Position numbers and translations under genes: made by a program. The notes beneath the pieces were generated by a model. The model was not told the DNA's origin. It did no database searches and saw only the letters and a program-made list of their open reading frames with translations. A stretch of DNA of 64,000 nucleotides from Streptomyces viridiviolaceus. Lineage in GTDB: Bacteria; Actinomycetota; Actinomycetes; Streptomycetales; Streptomycetaceae. Every line of letters starts with the position of its first letter. Positions within the stretch are counted from its first letter, which is position 1. Where the stretch lies: the NCBI RefSeq assembly GCF_014650995.1, contig NZ_BMWA01000035.1, positions 15,158-79,157 of the forward strand, in the 5' to 3' direction. Shown piece after piece: positions 8,441-16,144 of this stretch.

Positions 8441-8464
8441 GGCCGGGAGCCGTCCCTCCCGGCC
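8441..8464 (-). terminator. Hairpin 3 after the deaminase gene
   Basis: Perfect 9-bp stem GGCCGGGAG with CTCCCGGCC, just after the stop codon at 8483-8485. Confidence 0.75.
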
Positions 8465-8482
8465 GGAGTCCTTTCGGGGTGA

Positions 8483-9868
8483 TCAGCCCTTCGCCGCGAT
8501 CCGGGCGAGACGCTGGGCCTCGTCCCTGGTGGAGCGGGCGATGGCGTCCTCGTCGACCGTGAGCAGCCGGCCGTTCTCGACGATCTGGCGGCCGTTCACG
8601 AAGGACGCCGTGACCGGTGCGGCGGCACCGAAGACCAGGGCGGTGACCGGGTCGGCGATGGAGGCGTGGGCGAGCGTGTCCAGCTTCCACAGCACGAGGT
8701 CGGCGAGCTTGCCCGGCTCCAGGGAGCCGATCTCGTCGCCCCGGCCGAGGACCTGCGCGCCCCCGTGCGTGCCGAGGCGCAGCGCCTGCCGGGCGTTCAG
8801 GGCGGCCTCGCGGTGGGCGCCGAGGCGGTTGATGAGGAGGGCGTTGCGCAGTTCGGTGTGGAGTTCACCGGACTCGTTGGAGGCGGTGCCGTCGACGCCG
8901 AGGCCGACCGGAACTCCGGCGGCGAGCATGTCGGGGACGCGGGCGATCCCGGCCGCGAGGCGCGCGTTGGAGGACGGGCAGTGGGCGACGCCGGTCTTCG
9001 TGCGGGCGAAGGCGGCGATGTCGGAGTCGTTCATGTGGACGCAGTGCGCCATCCACACGTCCTCGCCGAGCCAGCCGGTGGACTCGAAGTAGTCGGTCGG
9101 TCCCATGCCGAACAGCTCGTGGCAGAACTTCTCCTCCTCCACGGTCTCCGAGCCGTGGGTGTGCAGCCGCACGCCGAGCCGGCGGGCCAGCTCGGCGCCC
9201 TGGCGCAGCAGTTCGGTGGAGACGGAGAAGGGGGAGCAGGGTGCCACGGCGACCTGGGTCATCGCGTCGAAGGAGGCGTCGTGGTGTTCCTTGACAGTGG
9301 CCTCGGTGGCGGCGAGCGCGCCGTCCAGGCTCTCCACGGCGAAGTCCGGCGGCAGCCCGCCGTCCGACTCGCCGCGGTCCATGGAGCCGCGGGCGAGGGT
9401 GAACCGGACGCCCATCTCGCGGGCGGCGCCGATGATCGCGCCGGACAGGTCGCCGGTGCCGCGCGGGAAGACGTAGTGGTGGTCCATGGCGGTGGTGACA
9501 CCGCCGCGGGCCATCATGGCGAGGGAGCCCTGCGCCGCCGAGCGGGCCATCTGCTCGTCGATGCGCGCCCAGACCGGGTAGAGCGCGACCAGCCAGTTGA
9601 ACAGGTTGTGGTCGGTGGCCAGTCCCCGGGTGATCCACTGGTAGAAGTGGTGGTGGGTGTTGACCAGACCGGGCGTGGCCAGGTGGCCGGTCGCGTCGAT
9701 CCGGCGCACCACGTTCTCCAGGCCCTCGGGGGCCCGGCCGGCGCCGACGGACTCGATCCTGTTGCCGGCGATGACGACGTGACCCGAGGCGTACTCGGTG
9801 TCGCCCGCGTCCACGGTCGCGATCGAGCAGTTCTCGATCACGATGCGCTGGGCTGCCGATGGTGCCAT
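8483..9868 (-). CDS. 8-oxoguanine deaminase (amidohydrolase)
   Basis: 461-residue amidohydrolase that would convert 8-oxoguanine to urate and ammonia. The metal site is visible: NTHHHFYQW (HxH), LHTHGSET, VWMAHCVHM and the aspartate in GVDGTASNE. The N-terminal IVIENCSIATVDAGDTEYASG and C-terminal KLADLVLWKLD are typical of the ATZ/TRZ-like deaminase clan and match the 8-oxoguanine deaminase subgroup. ATG at 9868 is preferred over an upstream in-frame start, having AAGGA seven bases ahead. It lies in a row with two permeases and uricase, so its product would feed directly into uricase. Guanine or another purine as substrate cannot be excluded. Confidence 0.87.
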   Translation of the reverse strand: MAPSAAQRIVIENCSIATVDAGDTEYASGHVVIAGNRIESVGAGRAPEGLENVVRRIDATGHLATPGLVNTHHHFYQWITRGLATDHNLFNWLVALYPVWARIDEQMARSAAQGSLAMMARGGVTTAMDHHYVFPRGTGDLSGAIIGAAREMGVRFTLARGSMDRGESDGGLPPDFAVESLDGALAATEATVKEHHDASFDAMTQVAVAPCSPFSVSTELLRQGAELARRLGVRLHTHGSETVEEEKFCHELFGMGPTDYFESTGWLGEDVWMAHCVHMNDSDIAAFARTKTGVAHCPSSNARLAAGIARVPDMLAAGVPVGLGVDGTASNESGELHTELRNALLINRLGAHREAALNARQALRLGTHGGAQVLGRGDEIGSLEPGKLADLVLWKLDTLAHASIADPVTALVFGAAAPVTASFVNGRQIVENGRLLTVDEDAIARSTRDEAQRLARIAAKG

Positions 9869-9895
9869 GACGCTGTCCTTGTCTTTCAGTGGCGG

Positions 9896-9920
9896 CCCGT
9901 GGGTGGGGAGTACCCACGGG
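9896..9920 (-). terminator. Hairpin between permease and deaminase genes
   Basis: Perfect 9-bp stem CCCGTGGGT with ACCCACGGG, 7-base loop. It could terminate or attenuate the permease transcript, or act as a processing site. Confidence 0.65.
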
Positions 9921-9937
9921 GAGGGCACGGCAGGACC

Positions 9938-11347
9938 CTAGGAGGATTTGAGTGCCGGAACCGTGCGGCTCCGGGTGCCGAGATGGTGGAAGAACAGGTT
10001 GAGCGTGACCGCGACGAGTGCTCCGGCGCTGATGCCGGAGCCGAGCACGGTCTGCGCCCAGGCCGGGAACTCCTGGTAGAAGGTCGGCGCGGCCAGCGGG
10101 ACGATGCCCGCGCCGAGCGCCACGGCGACCAGGATGATGTTGGAGCTGTCGTCCAGCCCCGCCTCGGAGAGCGTACGGATGCCGCTGACGGCGATCGAGC
10201 CGAACAGCACGATGCCCGCGCCGCCGAGGACCGGCATGGGGACCAGCGAGACGACCGCCCCGAGGACCGGGAAGGCGCCGAGGACCAGCAGGGCGCCACC
10301 GGCCACGGCGACGACGTAGCGGCTGCGGACCCGGGTCAGCGAGACGACGCCGACGTTCTGGGCGAAGGCCGAGGTGGGGAAGCCGCCGAAGACGGGGCCG
10401 ACCAGGGTGGCGATGCCGTCGGTGCGCAGGCCCCGGGTGATGGTCTTCCCGTCGGCGCGGCGGTCGCAGATCTCGCCGAGGGCGAGCATGCCGGCGGAAC
10501 TCTCGGTCATCAGGACCAGCATCACGATGCACAGCGACAGGATGGCCGCGGGCTGGAACTCGGGTGCGCCGAAGGCGAAGGGCGTGGGCAGCGCGGCGAC
10601 GGGGGCGGACTTCAGTGCCTGGAAGTCGGCCATGCCCAGCGGGACGGCGACCAGGGTGCCGATCAGCAGGCCGAACAGGAGCGCGACCTGCTTGACGAAG
10701 CCCCTGCCGAAGCGCTGGATCACGAGGATGACGGCGAGGGTGAACGCGGCGAGCGCGAGGTTGCGCATCGAGCCGAAGTCGGCGGCGGCCTTGTCGCCGC
10801 CCTGCGCCCAGCCGACGGGGACCGGCATCAGCGTGACGCCGATCAGGGTGATCACGACACCGGTGACCAGCGGCGGGAAGAATCTGAGGAGCCGCCCGAA
10901 GAACGGTCCGACGGCCAGGCAGAAGACGCCGGCGACCATGACCGCGCCGTAGATCGCGGGGAGTTGGTGTCCCTCGGTGTTGGTCTCGGCGATGGCGAGG
11001 ATCGGGGCGATGCCGGCGGAGGAGGCGGCGTTGACGAACGGCAGGCGGTTGCCGACGAAGCCCTTGACGCCGATGGTCTGCAGCAGTGTGGCGACGCCCG
11101 CGATGAGCAGGCTCGCGGCGATCAGCCGGGTGCGGGCCTCGATGTCGAGTCCGCAGGCCTGGCCGATGATGAGCGGAGGAGTGACAACGCCCGCGTACAT
11201 GGCGGCGATGTGCTGGAGCGCGGCGGGGACGAGCCGCGTGGGGTGGAGCTTCTCGTCCACCGGGTGCACGGACGTGACGGCGTCCTCGGTGTGCACCGGC
11301 GGGGTGGAACACGGGCCTTCAGCCGGCCCCTTTGCAGGCAGTGCCAT
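9938..11347 (-). CDS. NCS2-family purine/urate permease (second copy)
   Basis: 469-residue polytopic symporter, paralogous to the protein at 6874-8259. Shared blocks include HPVDEKLHP near the start, AALQHIAAMYAGVVTPPLIIG, FAQNVGVVSLTRVRSRYVV and SSAGMLALGEI. A 30-residue polar N-terminal extension precedes the first membrane segment. It probably imports urate or xanthine at the cytoplasmic membrane. ATG at 11347 has GGAGG seven bases upstream. It follows uricase after 65 bp containing a hairpin. Confidence 0.9.
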   Translation of the reverse strand: MALPAKGPAEGPCSTPPVHTEDAVTSVHPVDEKLHPTRLVPAALQHIAAMYAGVVTPPLIIGQACGLDIEARTRLIAASLLIAGVATLLQTIGVKGFVGNRLPFVNAASSAGIAPILAIAETNTEGHQLPAIYGAVMVAGVFCLAVGPFFGRLLRFFPPLVTGVVITLIGVTLMPVPVGWAQGGDKAAADFGSMRNLALAAFTLAVILVIQRFGRGFVKQVALLFGLLIGTLVAVPLGMADFQALKSAPVAALPTPFAFGAPEFQPAAILSLCIVMLVLMTESSAGMLALGEICDRRADGKTITRGLRTDGIATLVGPVFGGFPTSAFAQNVGVVSLTRVRSRYVVAVAGGALLVLGAFPVLGAVVSLVPMPVLGGAGIVLFGSIAVSGIRTLSEAGLDDSSNIILVAVALGAGIVPLAAPTFYQEFPAWAQTVLGSGISAGALVAVTLNLFFHHLGTRSRTVPALKSS

Positions 11348-11369
11348 TTCGTTCCCTCCGGTGTGGCGC

Positions 11370-11399
11370 GCCCCCGGCCCGGATGGCTCGGCCGGGGGC
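11370..11399 (-). terminator. Hairpin between uricase and permease genes
   Basis: Perfect 10-bp stem GCCCCCGGCC with GGCCGGGGGC. It may reduce read-through from uricase into the permease. Confidence 0.65.
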
Positions 11400-11412
11400 G
11401 TGCCGTCCCGCG

Positions 11413-12348
11413 TCAGAGGTTGGTCATGTCGACCGGGATGAGTTGCTCGGCACCGTCCCGCAGGATGGTGGCCTCGATCAGGCCGTAGGGGCGGTCGGCC
11501 GCGTAGTAGACGGCGCCGTCCTTGGCCTCGTTGTCGATCCCGAAGGGCGACAGGTCCGAGCGGAAGTGGTGCTTGTTGGGCATCGAGAAGCGGATCTCGT
11601 CGACCTCGTCGCGGGAGTTCAGCACCCGCACACCCATCTCGAAGAGGGTCTGCTGGAGCGAGTACGAGTAGGTCTCGGCGAACGCCTGCAGCGCGTGCTT
11701 GCGCACTCCGTTGTACGAGCGGTCCCAGTCCGGGGCGTGCGAGTCGATGCCGTCCCAGTTGTGCCGCCACCAGGTGGAGACCGTGGTGGCGAGGATGCGG
11801 TCGTGGTCCTCCTGGAGGGTGGTGTACTTGTCCTTCAGGAAGCCGAAGAACTCGGAGTTGGTCGAGTTCATGACGGTCAGGTCCTTGAACCCGGAGAGCA
11901 CCTGGATGCCGTGGCCGTCATAGGTGATCTGCGCGACGCGGGTCTCCTGGCCCTTGCGGACGAAGGAGTGGGCGATCTCGTCCGAGCCGACGAAGCGGGC
12001 GCCGCCCTTCGAGGTCTCGATCCGCTCCCAGGCGTACTCCTCGATGCGGATGCGGGCCCGGTGGATGGGCTCGTTGTTGTCCACGAAGTGGCGGGCGAGC
12101 TTGACGCCGAGGTCCTCGGCGCTCTGGATCCCGTGCTCCTTGGCGAAGGCGAACACCGTGTTCTTGGTGGTGTCGGTCGGCAGGACGTTCGCGTTGGAGC
12201 CGCTGCGGTGGACCTCCTCCATGTCGCCGGACAGGGCGACGGAGACGTTCAGGTCCTTGATGTGGTGCGTGTCGCCGTCACGCGTGATCTTGACAACGCG
12301 GTTCTCTGCCTTGCCGTACTGGTTCTGTCCCAGGACGAAACGGGTCAT
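11413..12348 (-). CDS. pucL: Urate oxidase (uricase)
   Basis: 311-residue cofactor-free urate oxidase that oxidises urate to 5-hydroxyisourate with release of hydrogen peroxide. It contains two T-fold halves. The N-terminal LGQNQYGKAENRVVKITRDG carries the catalytic lysine region. TDTTKNTVFAFAKEH holds the catalytic threonine. NSTNSEFFGFLKDKYTTL and the C-terminal MPNKHHFRSDLSPF match the family. The length fits. It is the third gene of the leftward uraD-uraH-uricase operon, seven bases after the HIU hydrolase stop. The peroxide explains the co-regulated catalase at 16145. Confidence 0.97.
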   Translation of the reverse strand: MTRFVLGQNQYGKAENRVVKITRDGDTHHIKDLNVSVALSGDMEEVHRSGSNANVLPTDTTKNTVFAFAKEHGIQSAEDLGVKLARHFVDNNEPIHRARIRIEEYAWERIETSKGGARFVGSDEIAHSFVRKGQETRVAQITYDGHGIQVLSGFKDLTVMNSTNSEFFGFLKDKYTTLQEDHDRILATTVSTWWRHNWDGIDSHAPDWDRSYNGVRKHALQAFAETYSYSLQQTLFEMGVRVLNSRDEVDEIRFSMPNKHHFRSDLSPFGIDNEAKDGAVYYAADRPYGLIEATILRDGAEQLIPVDMTNL

Positions 12349-12355
12349 GTGTCGG

Positions 12356-12775
12356 TCAGCTCCCTCGGTAAACGGAGTAGCCGAACGGGTTGAGCAGCAG
12401 CGGAACGTGGTAGTGCTCCCCGGGCACCACCGCGAAGGTGATGGTGACCTCGGGGAAGAACACCGGCCGGGCGTTCTCGCTGTCCCGGAGCGCGGGGGCG
12501 TCCTGCTGGGCCGCGGCTTGCTTCTTCTCGAAGTACGTCTCGACGGCGAAGTCGAGCCGTACGTGGGTGGTGCCCTCCGGCAGGGCCGGGAGGTCCTTGC
12601 ACCGCCCGTCCGCGTCGGTCGCGGAGCCGCCGAGCGTCTGCCAGTCCCCACCCTGCCCGTGATGGGCGGAGCGGCCCGCGCGGGCGGCGAGTCGGACGGC
12701 GACGCCCTCGGCGGGGCGGCCGATGCTGGTGTCCAGGATGTGCGTGGACACGGAGGCGGTGGTGCTGGTGCTCAT
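12356..12775 (-). CDS. uraH: 5-Hydroxyisourate hydrolase (transthyretin-like)
   Basis: 139-residue transthyretin-like hydrolase converting 5-hydroxyisourate to OHCU. Family hallmarks: STHILDTSIGRPAEGV at the N-terminus (catalytic His), HVRLDFAVETYF, HYHVPLLLNPFGYSVYRGS at the C-terminus (YRGS motif). An insert of about 20 residues (KKQAAAQQDAPALRDSENA) makes it longer than the usual 110-120. It lies two bases after uraD and seven before uricase, so it is translated as part of one operon. Confidence 0.96.
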   Translation of the reverse strand: MSTSTTASVSTHILDTSIGRPAEGVAVRLAARAGRSAHHGQGGDWQTLGGSATDADGRCKDLPALPEGTTHVRLDFAVETYFEKKQAAAQQDAPALRDSENARPVFFPEVTITFAVVPGEHYHVPLLLNPFGYSVYRGS

Positions 12776-12777
12776 GG

Positions 12778-13287
12778 TCAGGCGTCCTGTTCGACGAGTC
12801 GGGTCAGGCGGATGCGGTTGATCTTCCCCAGTTCGATGCGGACGATCTCCCGCTCCTGCTCGGGCGAGTTGCCGATCCGCTCCTTGACCGCGTCCCGCAT
12901 CTGCTCGCCGGTCCGGCCGGTGGCGCAGATGAGGAAGACGTGGCCGAACTTCTCCTGGTAGGCCAGGTTCAGTTCGAGCATCTCCGCCTTGAGTTCCTCC
13001 GAGGCGCCGGCCATTCCGGCCTGCTCGCGGGAGGAGGTCGGGTCGCCCGGCTTGGGGCGGCCGATGGGCGGGTGCCCGGCCATCGCCTCCGCGAGATCGT
13101 CCGTCGTCAGCTCGGCCATGGCGGCGTCACTGGCGGCGTACAGGTCCTCGGGGGTGGCGTAGGGGCGGGCGGCGAGCAGTTGCCGGGCCCACGCCGTCGA
13201 GGCACACGCCTCGTGGAGTTCGGCGAGTGCCGCGGACTCCTCAAGAGCGTTGAAACGGGCCAGGCCCGACGCGGAAGTGGACGTCAC
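12778..13287 (-). CDS. uraD: OHCU decarboxylase
   Basis: 169-residue enzyme that decarboxylates OHCU to S-allantoin. Signatures are FNALEESAALAELHEACAS, AGHPPIGRP (catalytic His) and YQEKFGHVFLICATGRTGEQM near the active site. The start is GTG at 13287, which has GGAGG five bases upstream; a longer reading frame from 13422 would run through the promoter. It is the first gene of the operon, behind a promoter overlapped by an operator also found at the catalase promoter. Confidence 0.95.
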   Translation of the reverse strand: MTSTSASGLARFNALEESAALAELHEACASTAWARQLLAARPYATPEDLYAASDAAMAELTTDDLAEAMAGHPPIGRPKPGDPTSSREQAGMAGASEELKAEMLELNLAYQEKFGHVFLICATGRTGEQMRDAVKERIGNSPEQEREIVRIELGKINRIRLTRLVEQDA

Positions 13288-13325
13288 GGGAGCCTCCGTG
13301 GCCTTGTGCTGAACGGGCGTGCCGA

Positions 13326-13367
13326 TAGCTAACGCCCTCGGAAACAAGCCGTCAACACTTTGTTGAA
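13326..13367 (-). promoter_or_regulatory. Promoter and operator of the uraD-uraH-uricase operon
   Basis: On the minus strand, TTGACG (13350-13355), an 18-base spacer and TAGCTA (13326-13331) form a promoter. The 18-mer TTCAACAAAGTGTTGACG (13350-13367), containing the perfect TCAACA-N3-TGTTGA repeat, overlaps the -35 and is nearly identical to one at the catalase promoter. Confidence 0.7.
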
Positions 13368-13383
13368 AATTCGGGGTGACGAA

Positions 13384-13412
13384 AGCCGCCGCCCGGTCAC
13401 CGGACGGCGGCT
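13384..13412 (-). terminator. Terminator of the HTH-regulator gene pair
   Basis: 13-bp stem with one mismatch, AGCCGCCGCCCGG with CCGGACGGCGGCT, after the regulator gene and before the uraD promoter. Confidence 0.75.
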
Positions 13413-13454
13413 CGCCGTTCACGAAGTCGTGCCTGGTCAGGAACGCTTCCCGCG

Positions 13455-13823
13455 TCAGGTGCCCTTCTCACGGTTGAGGTAGTTGTAGACAGTGAAGCGG
13501 CTGACCCCGAGGGCGCTCGCGACCGTCTCCACGCCGTGGCGCACGGAGAAGGCGCCGCGCGCCTCCAGGGTCCGCACGACCTCCTGCTTGGCCTTGCGGT
13601 CGAGGTCCGCCAGGGGCCTGCCCTGCCGGCGCTCCATGGCGGCCAGGATGTGGTCCAGGGAGTCGGCGAGCTGCGGCAGACGTACGGCGACGGCGTCGAC
13701 ACCCTCCCAGGAGAGCACGACGTCGTCCTGGCCGGCCTCGTCCGGCGGGAGCATCTCACCTCCGATGGCGTCCACCAGGGGCTTGACGGCCGCGATGAAC
13801 GGCTCCTCGCCGGGGCCGGTCAC
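13455..13823 (-). CDS. Small helix-turn-helix protein, DauR/YheO-like
   Basis: 122 residues. The C-terminal 45 residues (KQEVVRTLEARGAFSVRHG, then VETVASALGVSRFTVYNYL) closely resemble the HTH domain of the DauR/YheO regulator family. The usual N-terminal PAS-like domain is much shortened (about 75 residues instead of roughly 150). It may bind DNA, with the short N-terminal part pairing or sensing. It sits between the ureide and glyoxylate operons, so it is one candidate for their regulator, although the operators resemble IclR-type sites. Its ATG overlaps the preceding gene's stop (ATGA). Confidence 0.75.
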   Translation of the reverse strand: MTGPGEEPFIAAVKPLVDAIGGEMLPPDEAGQDDVVLSWEGVDAVAVRLPQLADSLDHILAAMERRQGRPLADLDRKAKQEVVRTLEARGAFSVRHGVETVASALGVSRFTVYNYLNREKGT

Positions 13824-14071
13824 CGCTCGCCCTCTTCGACGACGTTGACCTGGAGCGAGATCCGGGTGGCGCCCGCCTGGAGGGACCTGCGCAGCAGCGC
13901 GTCCACGGCACCGAGCACCGCGTCGGCCCCGCCCTCGGCGGTGTTGCCGAACGGGCCGACGTCCACCGCGTCCAGCTCCGCGGCCTCGACGACCTCCCGG
14001 GCGACCACCGCGTGGGCGGGCGCCTCGTCGAGATCGAAGGGCTCGGTCGTGAACTCCACTCTCAATCGCAC
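13820..14071 (-). CDS. Small MTH1187/thiamine-binding-like protein
   Basis: 83-residue protein with a predicted beta-alpha-beta-beta-alpha-beta layout: VEFTTEPFDLDEAPAHAVVA, a central DVGPFGNTAEGGADAVLGAV and a final strand ATRISLQVNVVEE. The central pattern (PxGNTxEG followed by a helix) recalls the MTH1187/YqgV thiamine-binding fold, but the N-terminus is atypical, so the assignment is tentative. GTG start at 14071. It is translationally coupled to the HTH gene at 13820-13823 and diverges from hyi. Confidence 0.6.
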   Translation of the reverse strand: MRLRVEFTTEPFDLDEAPAHAVVAREVVEAAELDAVDVGPFGNTAEGGADAVLGAVDALLRRSLQAGATRISLQVNVVEEGER

Positions 14072-14113
14072 GCGCTCAACCTAACGCGCGGCACCCAGTT
14101 GTGCCGACCCCCC

Positions 14114-14178
14114 TTGACAAGGCCCGGCACCCGACGGCAATCTTCCATTACGCAGAAACAAACTTCCGCAATATGGAA
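14114..14178 (+). promoter_or_regulatory. Promoter and twin operator of hyi-glxR
   Basis: TTGACA (14114-14119), 18 bases, CAATCT (14138-14143). Just downstream lie TTCCATTACGCAGAA (14143-14157) and TTCCGCAATATGGAA (14164-14178), 21 bp apart. The same pair, with the same order and spacing, is found at gcl. Confidence 0.7.
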
Positions 14179-14207
14179 ATGCGACACGGAAGGGAGCGCG
14201 GCACCCG

Positions 14208-15047
14208 ATGGGATTCGCAGACCAGCGCTTCAACGTCAACCTGTCGATCCTCTTCACGGAACTCCCGCTCCTGGAGCGCCCCGCGGCCGCCGCCGCGGCC
14301 GGCTTCACCGCGGTCGAGCTGTGGTGGCCCTGGATCGACTCGCCCACCCCCGAGCAGTCCGAGCTCGACGCGCTGAAGAAGGCGATCGAGGACGCGGGCG
14401 TACAGCTCACCGGCCTGAACTTCTACGCCGGACAGCTCCCGGGCCCGGACCGCGGCGCCCTGTCGGTGCCGGGTGAGGACTCGGAGCGGTTCCGCGCCAA
14501 CATCGACGTGGCCGCCGACTTCGCGCGGTCCCTCGGCTGCAAGGCCCTCAACGCCCTGTACGGCAACCGGGTCGAGGGGGTGGACCCGGCCGAGCAGGAC
14601 GCGCTCGCGCTGGAGAACCTGGTCCTCGCCGCCCGGGCGGCCGACCGGATCGGCGCGGTCCTGCTGATCGAGGCGCTCAACAAGCCCGAGTCGCCGCTGT
14701 ACCCGCTGGTGTCGGCGCCGGCCGCCGTCGAGATCGTCGACAAGGTCAACGAGGCCACGGGACTCGGCAACGCCAAGTTCCTCATGGACCTCTACCACCT
14801 GTCCATGAACGGCGAGGACCTGCCGCAGGTCATCGAGCGGTACGCCGCGAAGACCGGCCACGTCCAGATCGCCGACAACCCCGGCCGCGGCGCCCCGGGC
14901 ACGGGCTCGCTCCCCCTGGAGGAGCTGCTCGACCGGCTGGCGAAGGCAGGTTACGAGGGCTGGGTCGGCCTGGAGTACAAGCCCGGCGACCGCCCCAGCG
15001 CGGAGGCCTTCGACTGGCTGCCCCGCGCGGCCCGCGCCGCCAGCTGA
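14208..15047 (+). CDS. hyi: Hydroxypyruvate isomerase
   Basis: 279-residue TIM-barrel isomerase interconverting hydroxypyruvate and tartronate semialdehyde. The start, RFNVNLSILFTELPLLER, and FTAVELWWPW are typical of Hyi. Metal-ligand acids appear in LLIEALNK, FLMDLYHLSMNGED, HVQIADNPGRG and VGLEYKP. The length is slightly above the usual 258-260. It is 32 bp upstream of glxR in one operon, driven by a promoter with two operator boxes. Together with Gcl and GlxR it channels glyoxylate, the end product of ureide breakdown, to glycerate. Confidence 0.93.
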   Translation: MGFADQRFNVNLSILFTELPLLERPAAAAAAGFTAVELWWPWIDSPTPEQSELDALKKAIEDAGVQLTGLNFYAGQLPGPDRGALSVPGEDSERFRANIDVAADFARSLGCKALNALYGNRVEGVDPAEQDALALENLVLAARAADRIGAVLLIEALNKPESPLYPLVSAPAAVEIVDKVNEATGLGNAKFLMDLYHLSMNGEDLPQVIERYAAKTGHVQIADNPGRGAPGTGSLPLEELLDRLAKAGYEGWVGLEYKPGDRPSAEAFDWLPRAARAAS

Positions 15048-15079
15048 TCACCACCCCAGTACTGAGAGGCACCCTCACC

Positions 15080-15970
15080 ATGAGCAACCTTCCCAAGATC
15101 GCCTGGATCGGCCTCGGCATCATGGGCTCCCCCATGTCCGAGAACCTGGTCAAGGCGGGCTACCAGGTCACCGGCTACACGCTGGAGCAGGAGAAGCTGG
15201 ACCGCCTGGCCGCCGCCGGCGGCACCGCGGCCGGCTCGATCGCCGAGGCCGTGCGCGACGCCGACGTCGTCATCACCATGGTGCCCGCATCGCCGCAGGT
15301 CGAGGCCATCGCCTACGGCCCCGACGGCATCCTGGAGAACGCGAAGTCCGGCGCCCTGCTGATCGACATGTCCTCGATCACCCCGCAGACCTCGGTCGAC
15401 CTGGCCAAGGCCGCGAAGGACAAGGGCATCCGGGTCCTGGACGCCCCGGTGTCCGGCGGTGAGGCCGGTGCCATCGAGGCCGTGCTGTCCATCATGGTCG
15501 GCGGTGAGCAGGCCGACTTCGACGAGGCCAAGCCGCTGCTGGAGGCGCTCGGCAAGACCATCGTGCTGTGCGGTCCGCACGGCTCGGGCCAGACCGTGAA
15601 GGCCGCCAACCAGCTGATCGTCGCCGTCAACATCCAGGCGTGCGCCGAGGCGGTCGTCTTCCTGGAGAAGTCGGGCGTGGACCTGAAGGCCGCCCTCGAC
15701 GTCCTCAACGGCGGCCTGGCCGGCTCCACCGTGCTGACGCGCAAGAAGGACAACTTCCTGGCCCGCGACTTCAAGCCCGGCTTCCGCATCGACCTGCACC
15801 ACAAGGACATGGGCATCGTCACCGACGCCGCCCGCAACGTCGGCGCGGCCCTGCCGGTCGGCGCCGTGGTCGCCCAGCTGGTCGCGTCGCTGCGCGCCCA
15901 GGGCGACGGCGGCCTGGACCACTCGGCCCTGCTGCGAGCCGTGGAGCGCCTCTCCGGCGCCCAGGTCTGA
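15080..15970 (+). CDS. glxR: 2-Hydroxy-3-oxopropionate (tartronate semialdehyde) reductase
   Basis: 296-residue beta-hydroxyacid dehydrogenase reducing tartronate semialdehyde to D-glycerate with NAD(P)H. The N-terminal Rossmann motif IAWIGLGIMGSPMSENLVKAGY is split as IAWIGLGIMGSPM and SENLVKAGY. DAPVSGGEAGA binds substrate, and the catalytic lysine lies in GSGQTVKAANQLI. The length matches the family. It follows hyi in the same operon; a 13-bp-stem hairpin ends the transcript before the catalase promoter. Confidence 0.94.
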   Translation: MSNLPKIAWIGLGIMGSPMSENLVKAGYQVTGYTLEQEKLDRLAAAGGTAAGSIAEAVRDADVVITMVPASPQVEAIAYGPDGILENAKSGALLIDMSSITPQTSVDLAKAAKDKGIRVLDAPVSGGEAGAIEAVLSIMVGGEQADFDEAKPLLEALGKTIVLCGPHGSGQTVKAANQLIVAVNIQACAEAVVFLEKSGVDLKAALDVLNGGLAGSTVLTRKKDNFLARDFKPGFRIDLHHKDMGIVTDAARNVGAALPVGAVVAQLVASLRAQGDGGLDHSALLRAVERLSGAQV

Positions 15971-15991
15971 CGTACCCCGAGACCTCCGGGT

Positions 15992-16039
15992 GGCGCCGCC
16001 CGCTGACACCTGTCCTGTCGCGCCCGAGCGGGCGGCGCC
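15992..16039 (+). terminator. Terminator of hyi-glxR
   Basis: 13-bp stem GGCGCCGCCCGCT (15992-16004) with AGCGGGCGGCGCC (16027-16039), 22-base loop. Confidence 0.7.
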
Positions 16040-16052
16040 GCCCGGAACCAAC

Positions 16053-16094
16053 TTCAACAAAACGTTGACGTTCCGAACTCAGCAAATCTAAGCT
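16053..16094 (+). promoter_or_regulatory. Catalase promoter with uraD-type operator
   Basis: TTCAACAAAACGTTGACG (16053-16070) matches the uraD operator at 16 of 18 positions. It overlaps the -35 TTGACG (16065-16070). After 18 bases follows TAAGCT (16089-16094), the same layout as the uraD promoter. Confidence 0.7.
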
Positions 16095-16144
16095 CCACGA
16101 AGCGGAAACGGGTTTCCGCTGACCCCTCGCACGGAAGGTCCCCG

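Noticed and set aside
8666..11488. 940-codon rightward frame opposite the deaminase and permease
   Set aside because: Translation is Asp/Arg/Gly/Val-rich low-complexity typical of the complement of high-GC coding DNA; both opposite-strand genes are clearly real.
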